A stretch of 42,285 bases of DNA from Endozoicomonas ascidiicola (GCF_001646945.1 NZ_LUTV01000008.1:204858-247142), one strand, 5' to 3'. Counted from the first letter of the stretch, positions 18,360-27,141 are shown. Notes: generated by a model not told the origin, from the letters alone. A program made the numbers and translations.

Positions 18360-18387
18360 TAAACAGACACCGGTAAACAGACACCGG
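18360..18387. promoter_or_regulatory. 14-bp tandem direct repeat upstream of glnD
   Basis: TAAACAGACACCGG occurs twice in perfect tandem, 48 bp before the glnD start and 49 bp beyond the start of the divergent orphan gene. Its placement in the divergent promoter region makes a protein-binding site possible; a small local duplication is the plain alternative. Confidence 0.35.
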
Positions 18388-18435
18388 ACATTTAGATTCG
18401 AGTTTCAAATAATGGTTCAAAGATAACGACTAATA

Positions 18436-21159
18436 ATGAATACGCCCTTCGAGCATATCCCAGACGAAATCAAAGAAAGTCTGTTCAACAAAAGTCAGTT
18501 TCGTGCTGACCTGACTATCTCCAAAACCCCAATTCCTGCCTATAAAAAATGCATCAAAGAGGCGACTGATAAAATGTCACTGCTGTTTAAGGACGGCATG
18601 GATATTGAACAGCTGGTGTATAGCCGCGCATGGTTTATCGATCAGGTGTTGCGATTGGTCTGGGAGCACCTGAACTGGAACCGGGGCTGCCCGGTAGCAC
18701 TGCTGGCAGTGGGTGGTTATGGTCGTGGCGAGCTTCACCCCGGCTCCGACATTGATATTCTTATTCTGCTTGAGGAAGCACACTACGAGCAGCATCAGAA
18801 ATCCATTGAAGAATTTTTAACCCTGCTCTGGGATATTGGCCTGCAAGTTGGCTCCAGTGTTCGATCCCTGAAAGAGTGTGCCGAACAGGCTGCCAGTGAT
18901 CTCACCATCATCACCAATTTGATGGAGTCCCGGGTGATTTCCGGGCCAGAATCCCTTCACATACGCTTGATGGATTCTATTGATACTGAACATATGTGGC
19001 ATAGCCAGCGTTATCTGCAAGCCAAGTTTGATGAGCAACGTGCACGACACCGTAAGTACAATGATACAGAGTATGACCTTGAGCCCAATCTCAAAGGTTC
19101 TCCCGGTGGGTTGAGAGATTTGCACATGCTCGGTTGGGTCGCCCGCCGACATTACGGCACCCACGATCCGGCAGAGCTTCTTGAACTGGGATTCCTGACC
19201 ATTGTCGAATATCAGCAACTGCAAAAATGCCGGGCTTTTCTCTGGAAAATCCGCTGGGCTCTGCACACACTCACCGGCCGCAGCGAAAACCGGCTGCTGT
19301 TTGATCACCAGAAAGCCCTGGCCAATGAGTTTGGTTATCACGATCACACCGGCGCTCTGGCGGTTGAACAATTCATGCAAAGCTATTTCAGAACAGCCAT
19401 GATTGTCAGCCAGCTGAAAGACCTGCTCCTCCAGCATTTTGACGACAATATTCTCAGCGCCCACTCGCCACAGTTTGTGCGCAGGATCAATGACCGATTT
19501 CAGATCTGCAATAACTACATTGAAACCGTTAATGATCGGGTGTTTGCCGAATACCCCCCGGCGATTCTGGAAATGTTTGTGTTGATGACCCGGGATCAAT
19601 CCATCCTCGGGCCCACCGCAGAAACCATTCGACTGATGCGAGACTACCGCCATCTGGTGGATCGCACATTCCGTAAAGACCCTCGCTGCAACAAGCTGTT
19701 TCTTGAATTAATGCGTGCACCTTATGCCCTGACAGCCACATTGAGACGGCTGGCAAGGTACGGCATTCTGGGTCGCTACCTGCCGGAATTTGGCAAGATT
19801 ATCGGGCAGATGCAGTATGATCTATTTCATACCCTGACGGTGGACGCCCACACCTTACTGCTGATCAAATACCTGCGCAGCTTTGCCTACGGCAAAACGT
19901 CTCATGAAAAGAGCGCCCGATTCCCAATTGCTTCCCGCATAATACATCGCATACCAAAACCGGAACTGCTCAATATTGCTGCCCTTTACCATGATATTGG
20001 CAAGGGCCGTGGCGGTGATCACTCTCAATTAGGCGCGGTAGACGCTCAACAATTTTGCCGAACCCATGGTCTTAATAAAGACGACACATCACTTATTGTC
20101 TGGCTGGTTCAAGAACATTTAACCATGTCCGTAACCGCTCAGAAAAAAGATCTTTCTGACCCTCAGGTCATTCAGGATTTTGCCAGACAGGTCGGAACAC
20201 GCGATCGTTTAAAATACCTGTATCTCTTAACCGTGGCGGATATCAACGCCACCAACCCCGGGCTATGGAACGGTTGGCGGGCATCTTTGTTGCAACAGCT
20301 CTATAACCAAACACTACAGCTGTTAAAACGTGGGATTGATAAGCTGCCAGACCTTGATGAACAAATTGCCGAGACGCAGGAGCAGGCACAACAACTATTG
20401 ATCGACAAAGGATTTGCCAAAAAACAGATTAATGATCTGTGGCACTTGTTTAACGAAGATTATTTCCAACGCCATCAAAGCGAAGAAATCGTCTGGCAAA
20501 CCGAAGGTATTCTGAACCACCAATCCGACACGCCATTGATCCTGATCCCGGAAGTGGATGAAGACTATGACAACCAGGGGTCCTGTGTTTTTGTCTACAC
20601 GCCGGATCGCCCCAACCTGTTTGCAGCCATTGTGGCCGCCTTTCACCAACTGGGGCTGGCGATTCAGGATGCCCGAATCATCACTTCTGATAACAATTTC
20701 AGTCTTGATACCTTTCGGGTGCTGGAAGAAGACGGATCTGCTATCGGCGCCAACCCTGCCAGAATTCGGGAGATTCAACATCACTTGCAGAATGTACTGG
20801 CAGCACCGGACGGATTCCCTAATGTCATTCGCCGCCGCACACCAAGGCAGTTAAGGCACTTCAGCCGAGAGCCAGAAGTCATCATCAGTAATCAGATTGA
20901 TCCCAGCCAGACCGTTCTGGAAATAACCGCAACGGATCGCCCCGGATTGCTGACACTCATCGGAAAAACATTTGCAGAACTTGAGCTTCAGGTGCAAGGC
21001 GCTAAAATCGCCACTTTTGGTGAGAAAGTAGAAGACAGTTTCTTTATTTCCGACCGGAACATGAATCCGATTGAAGATGAAGTCATGAGCCGGAAAATCT
21101 GCTCAGAGTTGTGTGATGTACTTAGGGAAGCCTCCAAACTGGATGCTATCACCTCCTAG
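18436..21159 (+). CDS. glnD: Bifunctional PII uridylyltransferase / uridylyl-removing enzyme
   Basis: This 907-residue nitrogen sensor uridylylates PII under nitrogen limitation and removes UMP when glutamine is high. The nucleotidyltransferase motif GGYGRGELHPGSDIDILIL lies at 93-111, followed by the GlnD linker with EPNLKGSPGGLRDLH. An HD domain has LYHDIGKGRGGDHS near residue 518. Two C-terminal ACT domains begin around 715 (VYTPDRPNLFAAIVAAF) and 828 (EITATDRPGLLTLIGK). Length is as usual. The TAG stop (21157-21159) is formed by the CTAG target of the adjacent IS copy, and the coding sequence is complete. Confidence 0.97.
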   Translation: MNTPFEHIPDEIKESLFNKSQFRADLTISKTPIPAYKKCIKEATDKMSLLFKDGMDIEQLVYSRAWFIDQVLRLVWEHLNWNRGCPVALLAVGGYGRGELHPGSDIDILILLEEAHYEQHQKSIEEFLTLLWDIGLQVGSSVRSLKECAEQAASDLTIITNLMESRVISGPESLHIRLMDSIDTEHMWHSQRYLQAKFDEQRARHRKYNDTEYDLEPNLKGSPGGLRDLHMLGWVARRHYGTHDPAELLELGFLTIVEYQQLQKCRAFLWKIRWALHTLTGRSENRLLFDHQKALANEFGYHDHTGALAVEQFMQSYFRTAMIVSQLKDLLLQHFDDNILSAHSPQFVRRINDRFQICNNYIETVNDRVFAEYPPAILEMFVLMTRDQSILGPTAETIRLMRDYRHLVDRTFRKDPRCNKLFLELMRAPYALTATLRRLARYGILGRYLPEFGKIIGQMQYDLFHTLTVDAHTLLLIKYLRSFAYGKTSHEKSARFPIASRIIHRIPKPELLNIAALYHDIGKGRGGDHSQLGAVDAQQFCRTHGLNKDDTSLIVWLVQEHLTMSVTAQKKDLSDPQVIQDFARQVGTRDRLKYLYLLTVADINATNPGLWNGWRASLLQQLYNQTLQLLKRGIDKLPDLDEQIAETQEQAQQLLIDKGFAKKQINDLWHLFNEDYFQRHQSEEIVWQTEGILNHQSDTPLILIPEVDEDYDNQGSCVFVYTPDRPNLFAAIVAAFHQLGLAIQDARIITSDNNFSLDTFRVLEEDGSAIGANPARIREIQHHLQNVLAAPDGFPNVIRRRTPRQLRHFSREPEVIISNQIDPSQTVLEITATDRPGLLTLIGKTFAELELQVQGAKIATFGEKVEDSFFISDRNMNPIEDEVMSRKICSELCDVLREASKLDAITS

Positions 21160-22771
21160 GAGGCTGTCGGACTTGAAAGTAAAAACCGGAGATGGGCCGC
21201 AATAAAGTCAAAAATCACAGAATCCAGTCTGGAAGTGCTGTTTATGTCGTCAGTCTCTTTTGCCCAAATATCCAAATGCATGCGACAAATAACCTGTAAG
21301 CTGAAATAAACTGCATAAAAATGATACTTTCCTGAAGATCTTTCAGCATCAGCGTAAACATCCGCTTCAGGTTAAAACCCATGCACAGAAGATCCCATTC
21401 AGCAGACACTGCTTCAAGACCACGGACCAGAAATTGACGGTATCCCATCACTTCCTTCTGTATCCCAAACGTTGGCTCAATGGTGCTTTTTCTCAATGCA
21501 TACACCGCCCGTCCTTCCCGGGTTTGCAATCGCCAACGCATCAACTCCAGTGCGGTAACATCATCGCCTGCGGGCATCGGCTCATCGGGCTTAAAGCGCT
21601 CCAGTAAAGGTTTGTTATGGGCATCCTTCTTTTCTGCAATGTAAGGGATAGCTCCAAACTTATCCACAGCAGACACATTGCCCTGACTGAAGTAGCCCGT
21701 GTCGGCAAGAATCGCGCTGGGCTTGCCAATCTGCTCTGCACGAGAGGCCAGTTCTTCGAGGGCAGGCGCTACCTGTTGTTTGTCATTGGTCGCCTGAGTA
21801 ATATGATTTTCAACAATAAGACCACTGTCGTTATCTACTGCGGCCTGCGCATTATAAGCCTGTACAAAACCGTTAGCAGACGTTGGCATTATGCGAGACT
21901 CCGGATCTGTCAGGTTGACTTGATCTTTGTCCCTGGGACCCGGCGTAGGGGCTTTCGGTTCTTTGCCCCGTGGCTTTTTTCCCGTATCTCTGATCGCATC
22001 ACGACGGGCAACTTTGTCCTGGAATTCTGCCAGCTCTTGCTGATAACGTTCTTCAGCTCGTCGCTCAATTTCAGCTTTGGCATCGGCAATCACCTTGAGG
22101 CGATCTTCCCTGCGTTTCAGCTCATCAGGAATGGATAATTCGTCTGGCAATTTTTCAGTATCTGCTTTTTCAGCCATCCTGAGGAGCTCTTCAACTTCTG
22201 CCTTGAGCTGCTTTTCGAGCTTGCATGCGTGCTTGTAACTGAGCGCCTTGTGTTTGCTGGCATTGGCCTTCATCTTGGTTCCATCGAGGCTGATGGTTCC
22301 CAGCTTCAACCATTCTGCCTGTTGCGCAATCAACAATATCTGAACAAAAAGTTCACTGATTTCTTTACGGAAGCGCTGGCGAAAGGTGTTGATACTGTCG
22401 TGATCCGGATGCTCGTTGGCGCAGATATATCGAAAGGCGATGGAGTCATAAGTTGCTTTCTCCAGTTTGCGACTGGAGAAGACACCTGTTGCATATCCAT
22501 AGAACAATAACGACAGCATGAGGGATGGATGCCAGGCTTTAGAACCCCTTCCTTTATAGGCGCTGATCAAAGGTGTGAGGTCTAGCTGCTCAACCACCTC
22601 TACAACAAAGCGAGCAAGATGCACCTCTGGCAGATAATCCTGAACAGTGGCAGGAAAAAAGTCAGGGATGTCTCGGTCAATGGGTCTGAAAGTCCATTTG
22701 TTCATTGGCTGGCTGTCTTTTACGATCTTGCGGGTATTATACTCAAAAGTTGTTCTAAGTCCGACAGGCTC
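21160..22771 (-). mobile_element. IS1182-family insertion sequence, copy 1 (1612 bp)
   Basis: Terminal inverted repeats GAGGCTGTCGGACTT and GAGCCTGTCGGACTT (one mismatch) bound a single transposase gene. CTAG flanks both ends (21156-21159 and 22772-22775), consistent with the palindromic 4-bp duplication common in IS1182 elements. Removing the element restores the palindrome CTCCTAGGAG. The same 1612-bp element occurs at 34996-36607 in the same orientation, with about 15 base differences, most of them clustered between about 21945 and 22215. Confidence 0.93.
21242..22705 (-). CDS. IS1182-family transposase
   Basis: This 487-residue DDE transposase appears complete. The N-terminal domain is of the InsH/DUF772 kind (residues about 20-120, LMLSLLFYGYATGVFSSRK). 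Catalytic acidic residues are likely Asp in ISLDGTKMKANAS, Asp in AILADTGYFSQGN and Glu in KSTIEPTFGIQKE. A Lys/Glu-rich coiled insert lies at about residues 165-245. The C-terminal RGLEAVSAEWDLLCMGFNLKR is characteristic of the family. It differs from the second copy at a few residues (Lys versus Arg after HAC; EFQDK versus EYQEK; TGKK versus TEKK). Confidence 0.93.
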   Translation of the reverse strand: MNKWTFRPIDRDIPDFFPATVQDYLPEVHLARFVVEVVEQLDLTPLISAYKGRGSKAWHPSLMLSLLFYGYATGVFSSRKLEKATYDSIAFRYICANEHPDHDSINTFRQRFRKEISELFVQILLIAQQAEWLKLGTISLDGTKMKANASKHKALSYKHACKLEKQLKAEVEELLRMAEKADTEKLPDELSIPDELKRREDRLKVIADAKAEIERRAEERYQQELAEFQDKVARRDAIRDTGKKPRGKEPKAPTPGPRDKDQVNLTDPESRIMPTSANGFVQAYNAQAAVDNDSGLIVENHITQATNDKQQVAPALEELASRAEQIGKPSAILADTGYFSQGNVSAVDKFGAIPYIAEKKDAHNKPLLERFKPDEPMPAGDDVTALELMRWRLQTREGRAVYALRKSTIEPTFGIQKEVMGYRQFLVRGLEAVSAEWDLLCMGFNLKRMFTLMLKDLQESIIFMQFISAYRLFVACIWIFGQKRLTT

Positions 22772-22854
22772 CTAGGAGCCGCTGAGCATGCGACGCATCG
22801 TCAACAGACCCTAGCCAAGCAAAAGTCAATTATCGTACAATTTCGCGCCTTTTT

Positions 22855-22878
22855 TACCCTTTATCATAATAAAGGGTA
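22855..22878. terminator. Hairpin upstream of corA
   Basis: TACCCTTTAT and ATAAAGGGTA form a perfect 10-bp stem with a CATA loop. TTTATTATT follows on the plus strand and a T-run precedes on the left. It lies about 80 bp beyond the CTAG at the IS right end, so before the insertion it would have been about 95 bp beyond the glnD stop and probably terminated glnD. An operator or leader element for corA, whose ATG is 41 bp further on, is the alternative. Confidence 0.45.
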
Positions 22879-22919
22879 TTTATTATTAACATGCACACCA
22901 ACCAGCAGAGGCAGTACAT

Positions 22920-23879
22920 ATGATCTATGCCTATAGTGCTCAGGAAAACCGATTTTCCATTGACCGGGTTACTCCAGATGTTCCTCCGGCTAAGGGCACT
23001 ATATGGTTGGAAGCAACGGAACCGGACATTGATGAACATCAATGGTTGAACACCTATTTTCCAGGTTGTTTGCCCGATGAAGACGACCTTGGGGAAATTG
23101 AGATTTCCTCCCGTTACTATGAAACCGAAAGCGGCATTCATATCCGCTCACTGTTTCCCCATCGTGCGGGTCATGAGCTGAGAAACATCAACGTCGCTTT
23201 TAACCTCCGGCCTGATCAGCTGATCACTCTGCAGGATGAGCCCACCGGCCTGTTCCGGCTGATGCGCAAACACCTGAAAACCCAGCATATCCATGCGGCC
23301 ACACCACTGGATATTGTCATTGCACTGTTTGATGCCAAAGTGGAATATCTCGCGGACACCCTTGAAGAAGTGTACGAAGATCTGGAAGAAGTCAGCCAGA
23401 ATACACTCTCTGAAGATATTCGAGATGTAGACGTGGATGAACAACTGCGCACCATCACTCTGCAGGAAGATTTAAACGGCAAAGTCCGACTAAACCTGCT
23501 GGATACCCAGCGTTCTTTGCGTTACCTCATGAGAGCCTGCAACAATATTCTCAGCGATGGGCAGAAGGATGATATTCGCGAAATGCTAAGGGATATTGAA
23601 TCTCTGACGCCCCATACAGGCTTCCTGTTCGAGAAGATTAACTTCCTGATGGAATCTACCATGGGTTACATCAACCTTGAGCAGAACAACATCATCAAAA
23701 TTTTCTCGGTAGCGGCCGTCATGTTTATGCCGCCGACATTGATTGCCAGTATTTATGGCATGAACTTTAAAGTGATGCCGGAGCTTTCAGTAGAATATGG
23801 CTATCCGCTGGCGATAGGTTTGATGTTACTCAGTGCGCTTTCAACCTTCCTCTTCTTTAAACGAAAAGGCTGGCTATAA
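22920..23879 (+). CDS. corA: CorA-family divalent cation channel
   Basis: This 319-residue inner-membrane magnesium (possibly cobalt/nickel) channel has a large N-terminal cytoplasmic domain, a long helical stalk (DIVIALFDAKVEYLADTLEE) and two C-terminal membrane helices (SVAAVMFMPPTLIASIYGMNF and YPLAIGLMLLSALSTFLFF). The loop signature YGMNF followed by KVMPEL is diagnostic. Length equals E. coli CorA (316). The PepSY/two-component genes downstream, whose sensor has an acidic periplasmic patch, make a shared theme of cation response plausible but unproven. Confidence 0.93.
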   Translation: MIYAYSAQENRFSIDRVTPDVPPAKGTIWLEATEPDIDEHQWLNTYFPGCLPDEDDLGEIEISSRYYETESGIHIRSLFPHRAGHELRNINVAFNLRPDQLITLQDEPTGLFRLMRKHLKTQHIHAATPLDIVIALFDAKVEYLADTLEEVYEDLEEVSQNTLSEDIRDVDVDEQLRTITLQEDLNGKVRLNLLDTQRSLRYLMRACNNILSDGQKDDIREMLRDIESLTPHTGFLFEKINFLMESTMGYINLEQNNIIKIFSVAAVMFMPPTLIASIYGMNFKVMPELSVEYGYPLAIGLMLLSALSTFLFFKRKGWL

Positions 23880-23910
23880 CCTTTCACACCCAACCTTACA
23901 AAATTGTATA

Positions 23911-24003
23911 GTTCCGGAAAACTCGGTGAAAACCTATGGTCGTATAGTGTGCACATCGACAGGGCAAACACCTGTTCACACTAAGTCACCGAGTTCGAGG
24001 AAC
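23911..24003 (+). promoter_or_regulatory. Nested-stem leader before the PepSY gene
   Basis: Four nested inverted pairs stack around one axis: GTTCC/GGAAC (23911, 23999), AACTCGGTGA/TCACCGAGTT (23920, 23986), TAGTGTG/CACACTA (23945, 23977) and ACAGG/CCTGT (23959, 23971). The likely ribosome binding site GAGG (23997-24000) lies at the junction of the two outer stems, nine bases before the ATG at 24010, so folding would mask it. It does not match a riboswitch family I know. If the transcript starts inside the region, the outer arms would instead be a DNA-level palindrome. Confidence 0.5.
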
Positions 24004-24009
24004 TGACGA

Positions 24010-24546
24010 ATGAAAGCGAAGCGTATTTTCAAGCCTGCTGCACTGGCCACGATTCTGGGAATGAGCACTCTGATGTCCGCAGGCAACCTCTTTGCCGATG
24101 ATGCACCAACATCTATAAACGAAGATGCCATCTCACTGCTGCAGGCCGTGAAAATTGCCCGGCAGCATACCACCGGCGCTGAACCTTTGCAGGCAGAGCG
24201 TGAGGTCGAAATGGGCCAAACCTTTTATGAAATCACACTGACCACTAAAGATGGACAGGAGATTGAAACCGATATCGATGCGCAGACCGGTGCCGTCATT
24301 CTTTCCAGAATGGAAAAAGAAGACCGTGATGATGCCCGTGAAAATGCACTGCTCTTTTCCGGCATCCAAAGCGGTAAATTCCTTTCTCTGGAAAAAGCAC
24401 TGACACAAACGGAGAAAGCCATGAACGGCAGGGCGTGGACCATTGACATTGATCACGATCATAACGAAGTGGAATACGAGGTAGAACTACTGGGCGAAGA
24501 CAACCGTCGTCTTGAAACCCGGTTCACTGCCAACACTGCCACGTAA
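24010..24546 (+). CDS. Exported PepSY-domain protein
   Basis: This 178-residue periplasmic protein has a signal peptide over residues 1-30 (ending NLFADDA). Two PepSY-like units follow: residues about 38-100 (ISLLQAVKIARQHTTGAEPL then FYEITLTTKDGQEIETDIDAQTGAVI) and about 120-175 (SLEKALTQTEKAMNGRAWTI then VEYEVELLGEDNRRLETRF). PepSY proteins often sit beside two-component systems and may modulate a sensor or protease. It leads a tight four-gene set with a small membrane protein, a response regulator and a histidine kinase. Confidence 0.85.
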   Translation: MKAKRIFKPAALATILGMSTLMSAGNLFADDAPTSINEDAISLLQAVKIARQHTTGAEPLQAEREVEMGQTFYEITLTTKDGQEIETDIDAQTGAVILSRMEKEDRDDARENALLFSGIQSGKFLSLEKALTQTEKAMNGRAWTIDIDHDHNEVEYEVELLGEDNRRLETRFTANTAT

Positions 24547-24558
24547 TAGAGAGTTAAG

Positions 24559-24852
24559 ATGACAAAACGTCTCGACAAAAATGCAATCATGACCAAACTG
24601 AAAGCCATCGTTGTACAATTGAAAGCTCAACTGAGCACTCAGCTGAAAACCAACGCCAGCGGAGGAAATGTGCTGAAGAACATTCTCGGCATGCTCTCCT
24701 ACTCTCTGGTCATCGTTTTGGGTGTGATCACACTGGGCGTCTGCTTTCTGGCTGGCATTATTGCGCTCATCGCCGCAAAGTTACAGGTTGCCACAGAGGC
24801 TGAGGCAGAAACCAAAAGTGAACCTAACTGCAGTCCAATCGTTGCGGCATAG
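24559..24852 (+). CDS. Small membrane protein
   Basis: This 97-residue protein has a basic, helical N-terminus (KLKAIVVQLKAQLSTQLKTN), a pair of closely spaced hydrophobic segments (MLSYSLVIVLGVITLGVCFL and AGIIALIAAKLQ) and a short polar tail. I do not recognise a family. It starts 12 bp after the PepSY gene and ends 35 bp before the response regulator, so it probably belongs to the operon. Small membrane proteins in such positions can connect to the sensor kinase, but that is inference. Confidence 0.7.
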   Translation: MTKRLDKNAIMTKLKAIVVQLKAQLSTQLKTNASGGNVLKNILGMLSYSLVIVLGVITLGVCFLAGIIALIAAKLQVATEAEAETKSEPNCSPIVAA

Positions 24853-24887
24853 CCGCAGCGATGCTTTTTAAGAGTTATCGATAATTA

Positions 24888-25586
24888 ATGCGTATCCTTC
24901 TAGTAGAGGACGATGTCAGCCTAAGCCGTTTTATTGAAAAAGGGTTGCGCGAGGCTGGCCATCAGGTTGAAGTGGTTGATGATGGTCGACATGCCATGAC
25001 ACTGTGCCTGACCGAACAATACGACGTTGCCATTGTAGACCGAATGCTGCCGGGGCTGGATGGTCTGTCACTGGTGAAAGCCCTGCGAGCCGCCCAGGTG
25101 ACGACTCCGGCTTTATTTCTGACGTCGTTAGGCGGTGTGGATGATCGTGTTGAAGGGTTGGAGGCGGGAGGTGATGATTACCTCACCAAACCTTTTGCTT
25201 TTTCTGAGCTGCTGGCCAGAGTCACGGCCCTGTCCCGACGGTCTCAGGCAAAGCCAGCAGAAACGGCTCCAGAATTAAAGTACGGCGACCTGTCGTTAAA
25301 CCTGCTGGAAAGAACGGTCATGCGTCAAGGTCAGTATCTGGATCTACAGCCTAAAGAGTTTCGCATTCTTGAACTGTTTCTGCGTCACCCTTCCAGAGTC
25401 ATTACCCGCACCATGTTGCTGGAGCATGTCTGGGACATTCATTTTGATCCACAGACCAGCGTCGTAGAAACTCATATCAGCCGGCTTCGTAACAAACTGG
25501 AAAAGCCCTTTGGTGATACGTTAATTCAAACGGTCCGAGGCGCGGGTTACAAACTGGAGTTCAAACCCTCCGAGTCCACTTTATGA
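24888..25586 (+). CDS. OmpR/PhoB-family response regulator
   Basis: This 232-residue regulator has a receiver domain with the acidic pocket EDD (7-9), phospho-acceptor Asp in VDRMLPGLDG (D51), a Ser in FLTSLGG and Lys in YLTKPFAF. The winged-helix DNA-binding domain begins near residue 130 (LKYGDLSLNLLERTV) and ends with THISRLRNKLEKPFGDTLIQ. It overlaps the kinase gene by four bases (ATGA), so the two are translationally coupled. Family members bind direct repeats upstream of their own operon; no convincing repeat is visible by eye. Confidence 0.93.
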   Translation: MRILLVEDDVSLSRFIEKGLREAGHQVEVVDDGRHAMTLCLTEQYDVAIVDRMLPGLDGLSLVKALRAAQVTTPALFLTSLGGVDDRVEGLEAGGDDYLTKPFAFSELLARVTALSRRSQAKPAETAPELKYGDLSLNLLERTVMRQGQYLDLQPKEFRILELFLRHPSRVITRTMLLEHVWDIHFDPQTSVVETHISRLRNKLEKPFGDTLIQTVRGAGYKLEFKPSESTL

Positions 25587-26803
25587 GATCATTTTTAAGC
25601 AGATCATTCATGAAAGGTCTGAGAGGCTGCCAGCCTCTCTTTCAACGGATTCCATTCCATGCTCCGCAATGGATGAAAAGCTCTGCCGTGCAGCAGGGCC
25701 TGCTGTTTGGTCTTACGATGATTGTCAGCCTGGTACTGATGGCTGCGATTACCCTGCTCTATGTGGATCATGAGCTGGAGAAACAAAATCGGGAAATCGT
25801 TAAGGAATCCCGGGAATTAGTCCGAGGGAAAAGTCGTACCATTGACGATGACCCCATTGATGATGACGATGTTCTGGAAATCATGACCTCCGGCTTTATC
25901 CTCTCCGGCTTGCTGGCGTTACTGTTTACGTCTGGCATCGTCACACTGCTCAGCCGGTACAGCCAGAAAAGAATTTCCCGAATTGAGCACGTACTGAACA
26001 GTGCTGCCGAAGGTGATTTGTCAGCCCGCACCGGGGAGGATCATGCGTTTAATGATTTGGCACGTATCTCCCAGTCGGTGGATGAAATGCTCTCCCGGCT
26101 TGAGGGATCGGTCGCATCTCTAAGGGATATCTCTGCCAACATCGCCCATGAATTAAAAACTCCCATTACCCGATTACGCCATAATCTGCTGACGCTGCAG
26201 GAAGAACTATTGGATGTCATGCCAGACTCAAATGGAACGGTGGCGCGGGAATTAAACAACGCTCTGGAAGAGTCAGCACGATTAGCTTCCATCTTTGATG
26301 CGCTCTTACGTATTTCTCAAATTGAGTCTGGAGCGAGAAGAAGTCGCTTTGCACTTCAAGATCTGAACACAATTGTGGACACAGTGGCCGAAATTTACAG
26401 TGATGTCGCAGAAGATGCCGGCATGAGCCTGATTAATGACAAGCAAGATAGCCCTGTCACCATCATGGGCGATCGGGAACTGCTGATTCAACAGGTGGCT
26501 AACTTAATTGAAAACAGCCTGCGCTATTGCCCCGAAGGCAGTGTTATCAGGCTCCGCACAGGCGCTGACCTTGAACACAAAATAGCATGGTTAAAAGTTC
26601 AGGATAACGGCCCCGGAATTTCTGAAATCGAAAAAGAGCGGGTGTTTGAACGAATGTATCGGGTGAATAAAAGTCGCACCGATGGCGGATTAGGATTGGG
26701 GCTGTCGCTAGCCAAGGCCATTTCTGGCCTGCATCACGGTTCCATTGAATTACAGGATCAACATCCTGGCCTTGGTGTTGTCATTCGCTACCCCCGAACT
26801 TAG
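25583..26803 (+). CDS. Sensor histidine kinase with short acidic periplasmic loop
   Basis: This 406-residue inner-membrane kinase has membrane helices at about 38-61 and 101-124. The periplasmic loop between them is only about 40 residues and carries DDDPIDDDDVLE (88-99). A HAMP region follows, then the HisKA box NIAHELKTPITRLRHNL (His189), the N box NLIENSLRYCPEG, the G1 box DNGPGI and the G2 box GLGLGLSLAKAIS. Such acidic patches bind divalent cations or cationic peptides in PhoQ-type sensors. The partner is the overlapping response regulator. Confidence 0.93.
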   Translation: MRSFLSRSFMKGLRGCQPLFQRIPFHAPQWMKSSAVQQGLLFGLTMIVSLVLMAAITLLYVDHELEKQNREIVKESRELVRGKSRTIDDDPIDDDDVLEIMTSGFILSGLLALLFTSGIVTLLSRYSQKRISRIEHVLNSAAEGDLSARTGEDHAFNDLARISQSVDEMLSRLEGSVASLRDISANIAHELKTPITRLRHNLLTLQEELLDVMPDSNGTVARELNNALEESARLASIFDALLRISQIESGARRSRFALQDLNTIVDTVAEIYSDVAEDAGMSLINDKQDSPVTIMGDRELLIQQVANLIENSLRYCPEGSVIRLRTGADLEHKIAWLKVQDNGPGISEIEKERVFERMYRVNKSRTDGGLGLGLSLAKAISGLHHGSIELQDQHPGLGVVIRYPRT

Positions 26804-26994
26804 GATTTGTCCCGAAATAACTTTCATATTTCAATTAACGTTATCCGTTAACCGTTGTCCGTTGTCCGTTGTCCGTTGTCCGAAAAAGCTGAAGCCACCC
26901 TCGCTTTACGGATTACGGATTACGGATTACGGATAGCGGTCTCAACGATGCTTCAAGACCTCAGTAAATGTGGATCTTATTTCGGACAGTTCCT
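26802..26994. repeat. MITE-like element with two heptad-repeat arms
   Basis: Imperfect inverted ends (AGGATTTGTCCCGAAATAA at the left; TTATTTCGGACAGTTCCT at the right) enclose two tracts: CCGTTGT repeated four times (26852-26879, with degenerate units before it) and TTACGGA repeated four times (26906-26933). Read on the opposite strand, the second tract gives CCGTAAT units, so the arms are inverted relatives that could pair. It begins at the stop codon of the histidine kinase gene. No reading frame in it is supportable. Confidence 0.65.
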
Positions 26995-27049
26995 TAGGAA
27001 CTACCGGTACTACCACTTTTACAGATAGCGTCCATACTGTTAGCAGGCT

Positions 27050-27068
27050 GCCTGAAAGCCATTCAGGC
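27050..27068. terminator. Small hairpin upstream of brnQ
   Basis: GCCTGAA and TTCAGGC form a 7-bp stem with a five-base loop. No clear T-run follows. It may end transcription from the two-component operon before brnQ, whose ATG is at 27142. Confidence 0.25.
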
Positions 27069-27141
27069 CATTTCATCACATGCTGACAGGAGCAGAATCC
27101 CGGAGAAAAAGTCTACAAAAGGGATACTGATTTTAACTACC

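Noticed and set aside
21617-22138. 173-codon plus-strand frame inside the IS (also at 35453-35974)
   Set aside because: Antisense to the transposase; both copies carry it only because the DNA is duplicated.
26838-26933. CRISPR-like array
   Set aside because: The units are seven bases long with no spacers; they are simple heptad tracts.
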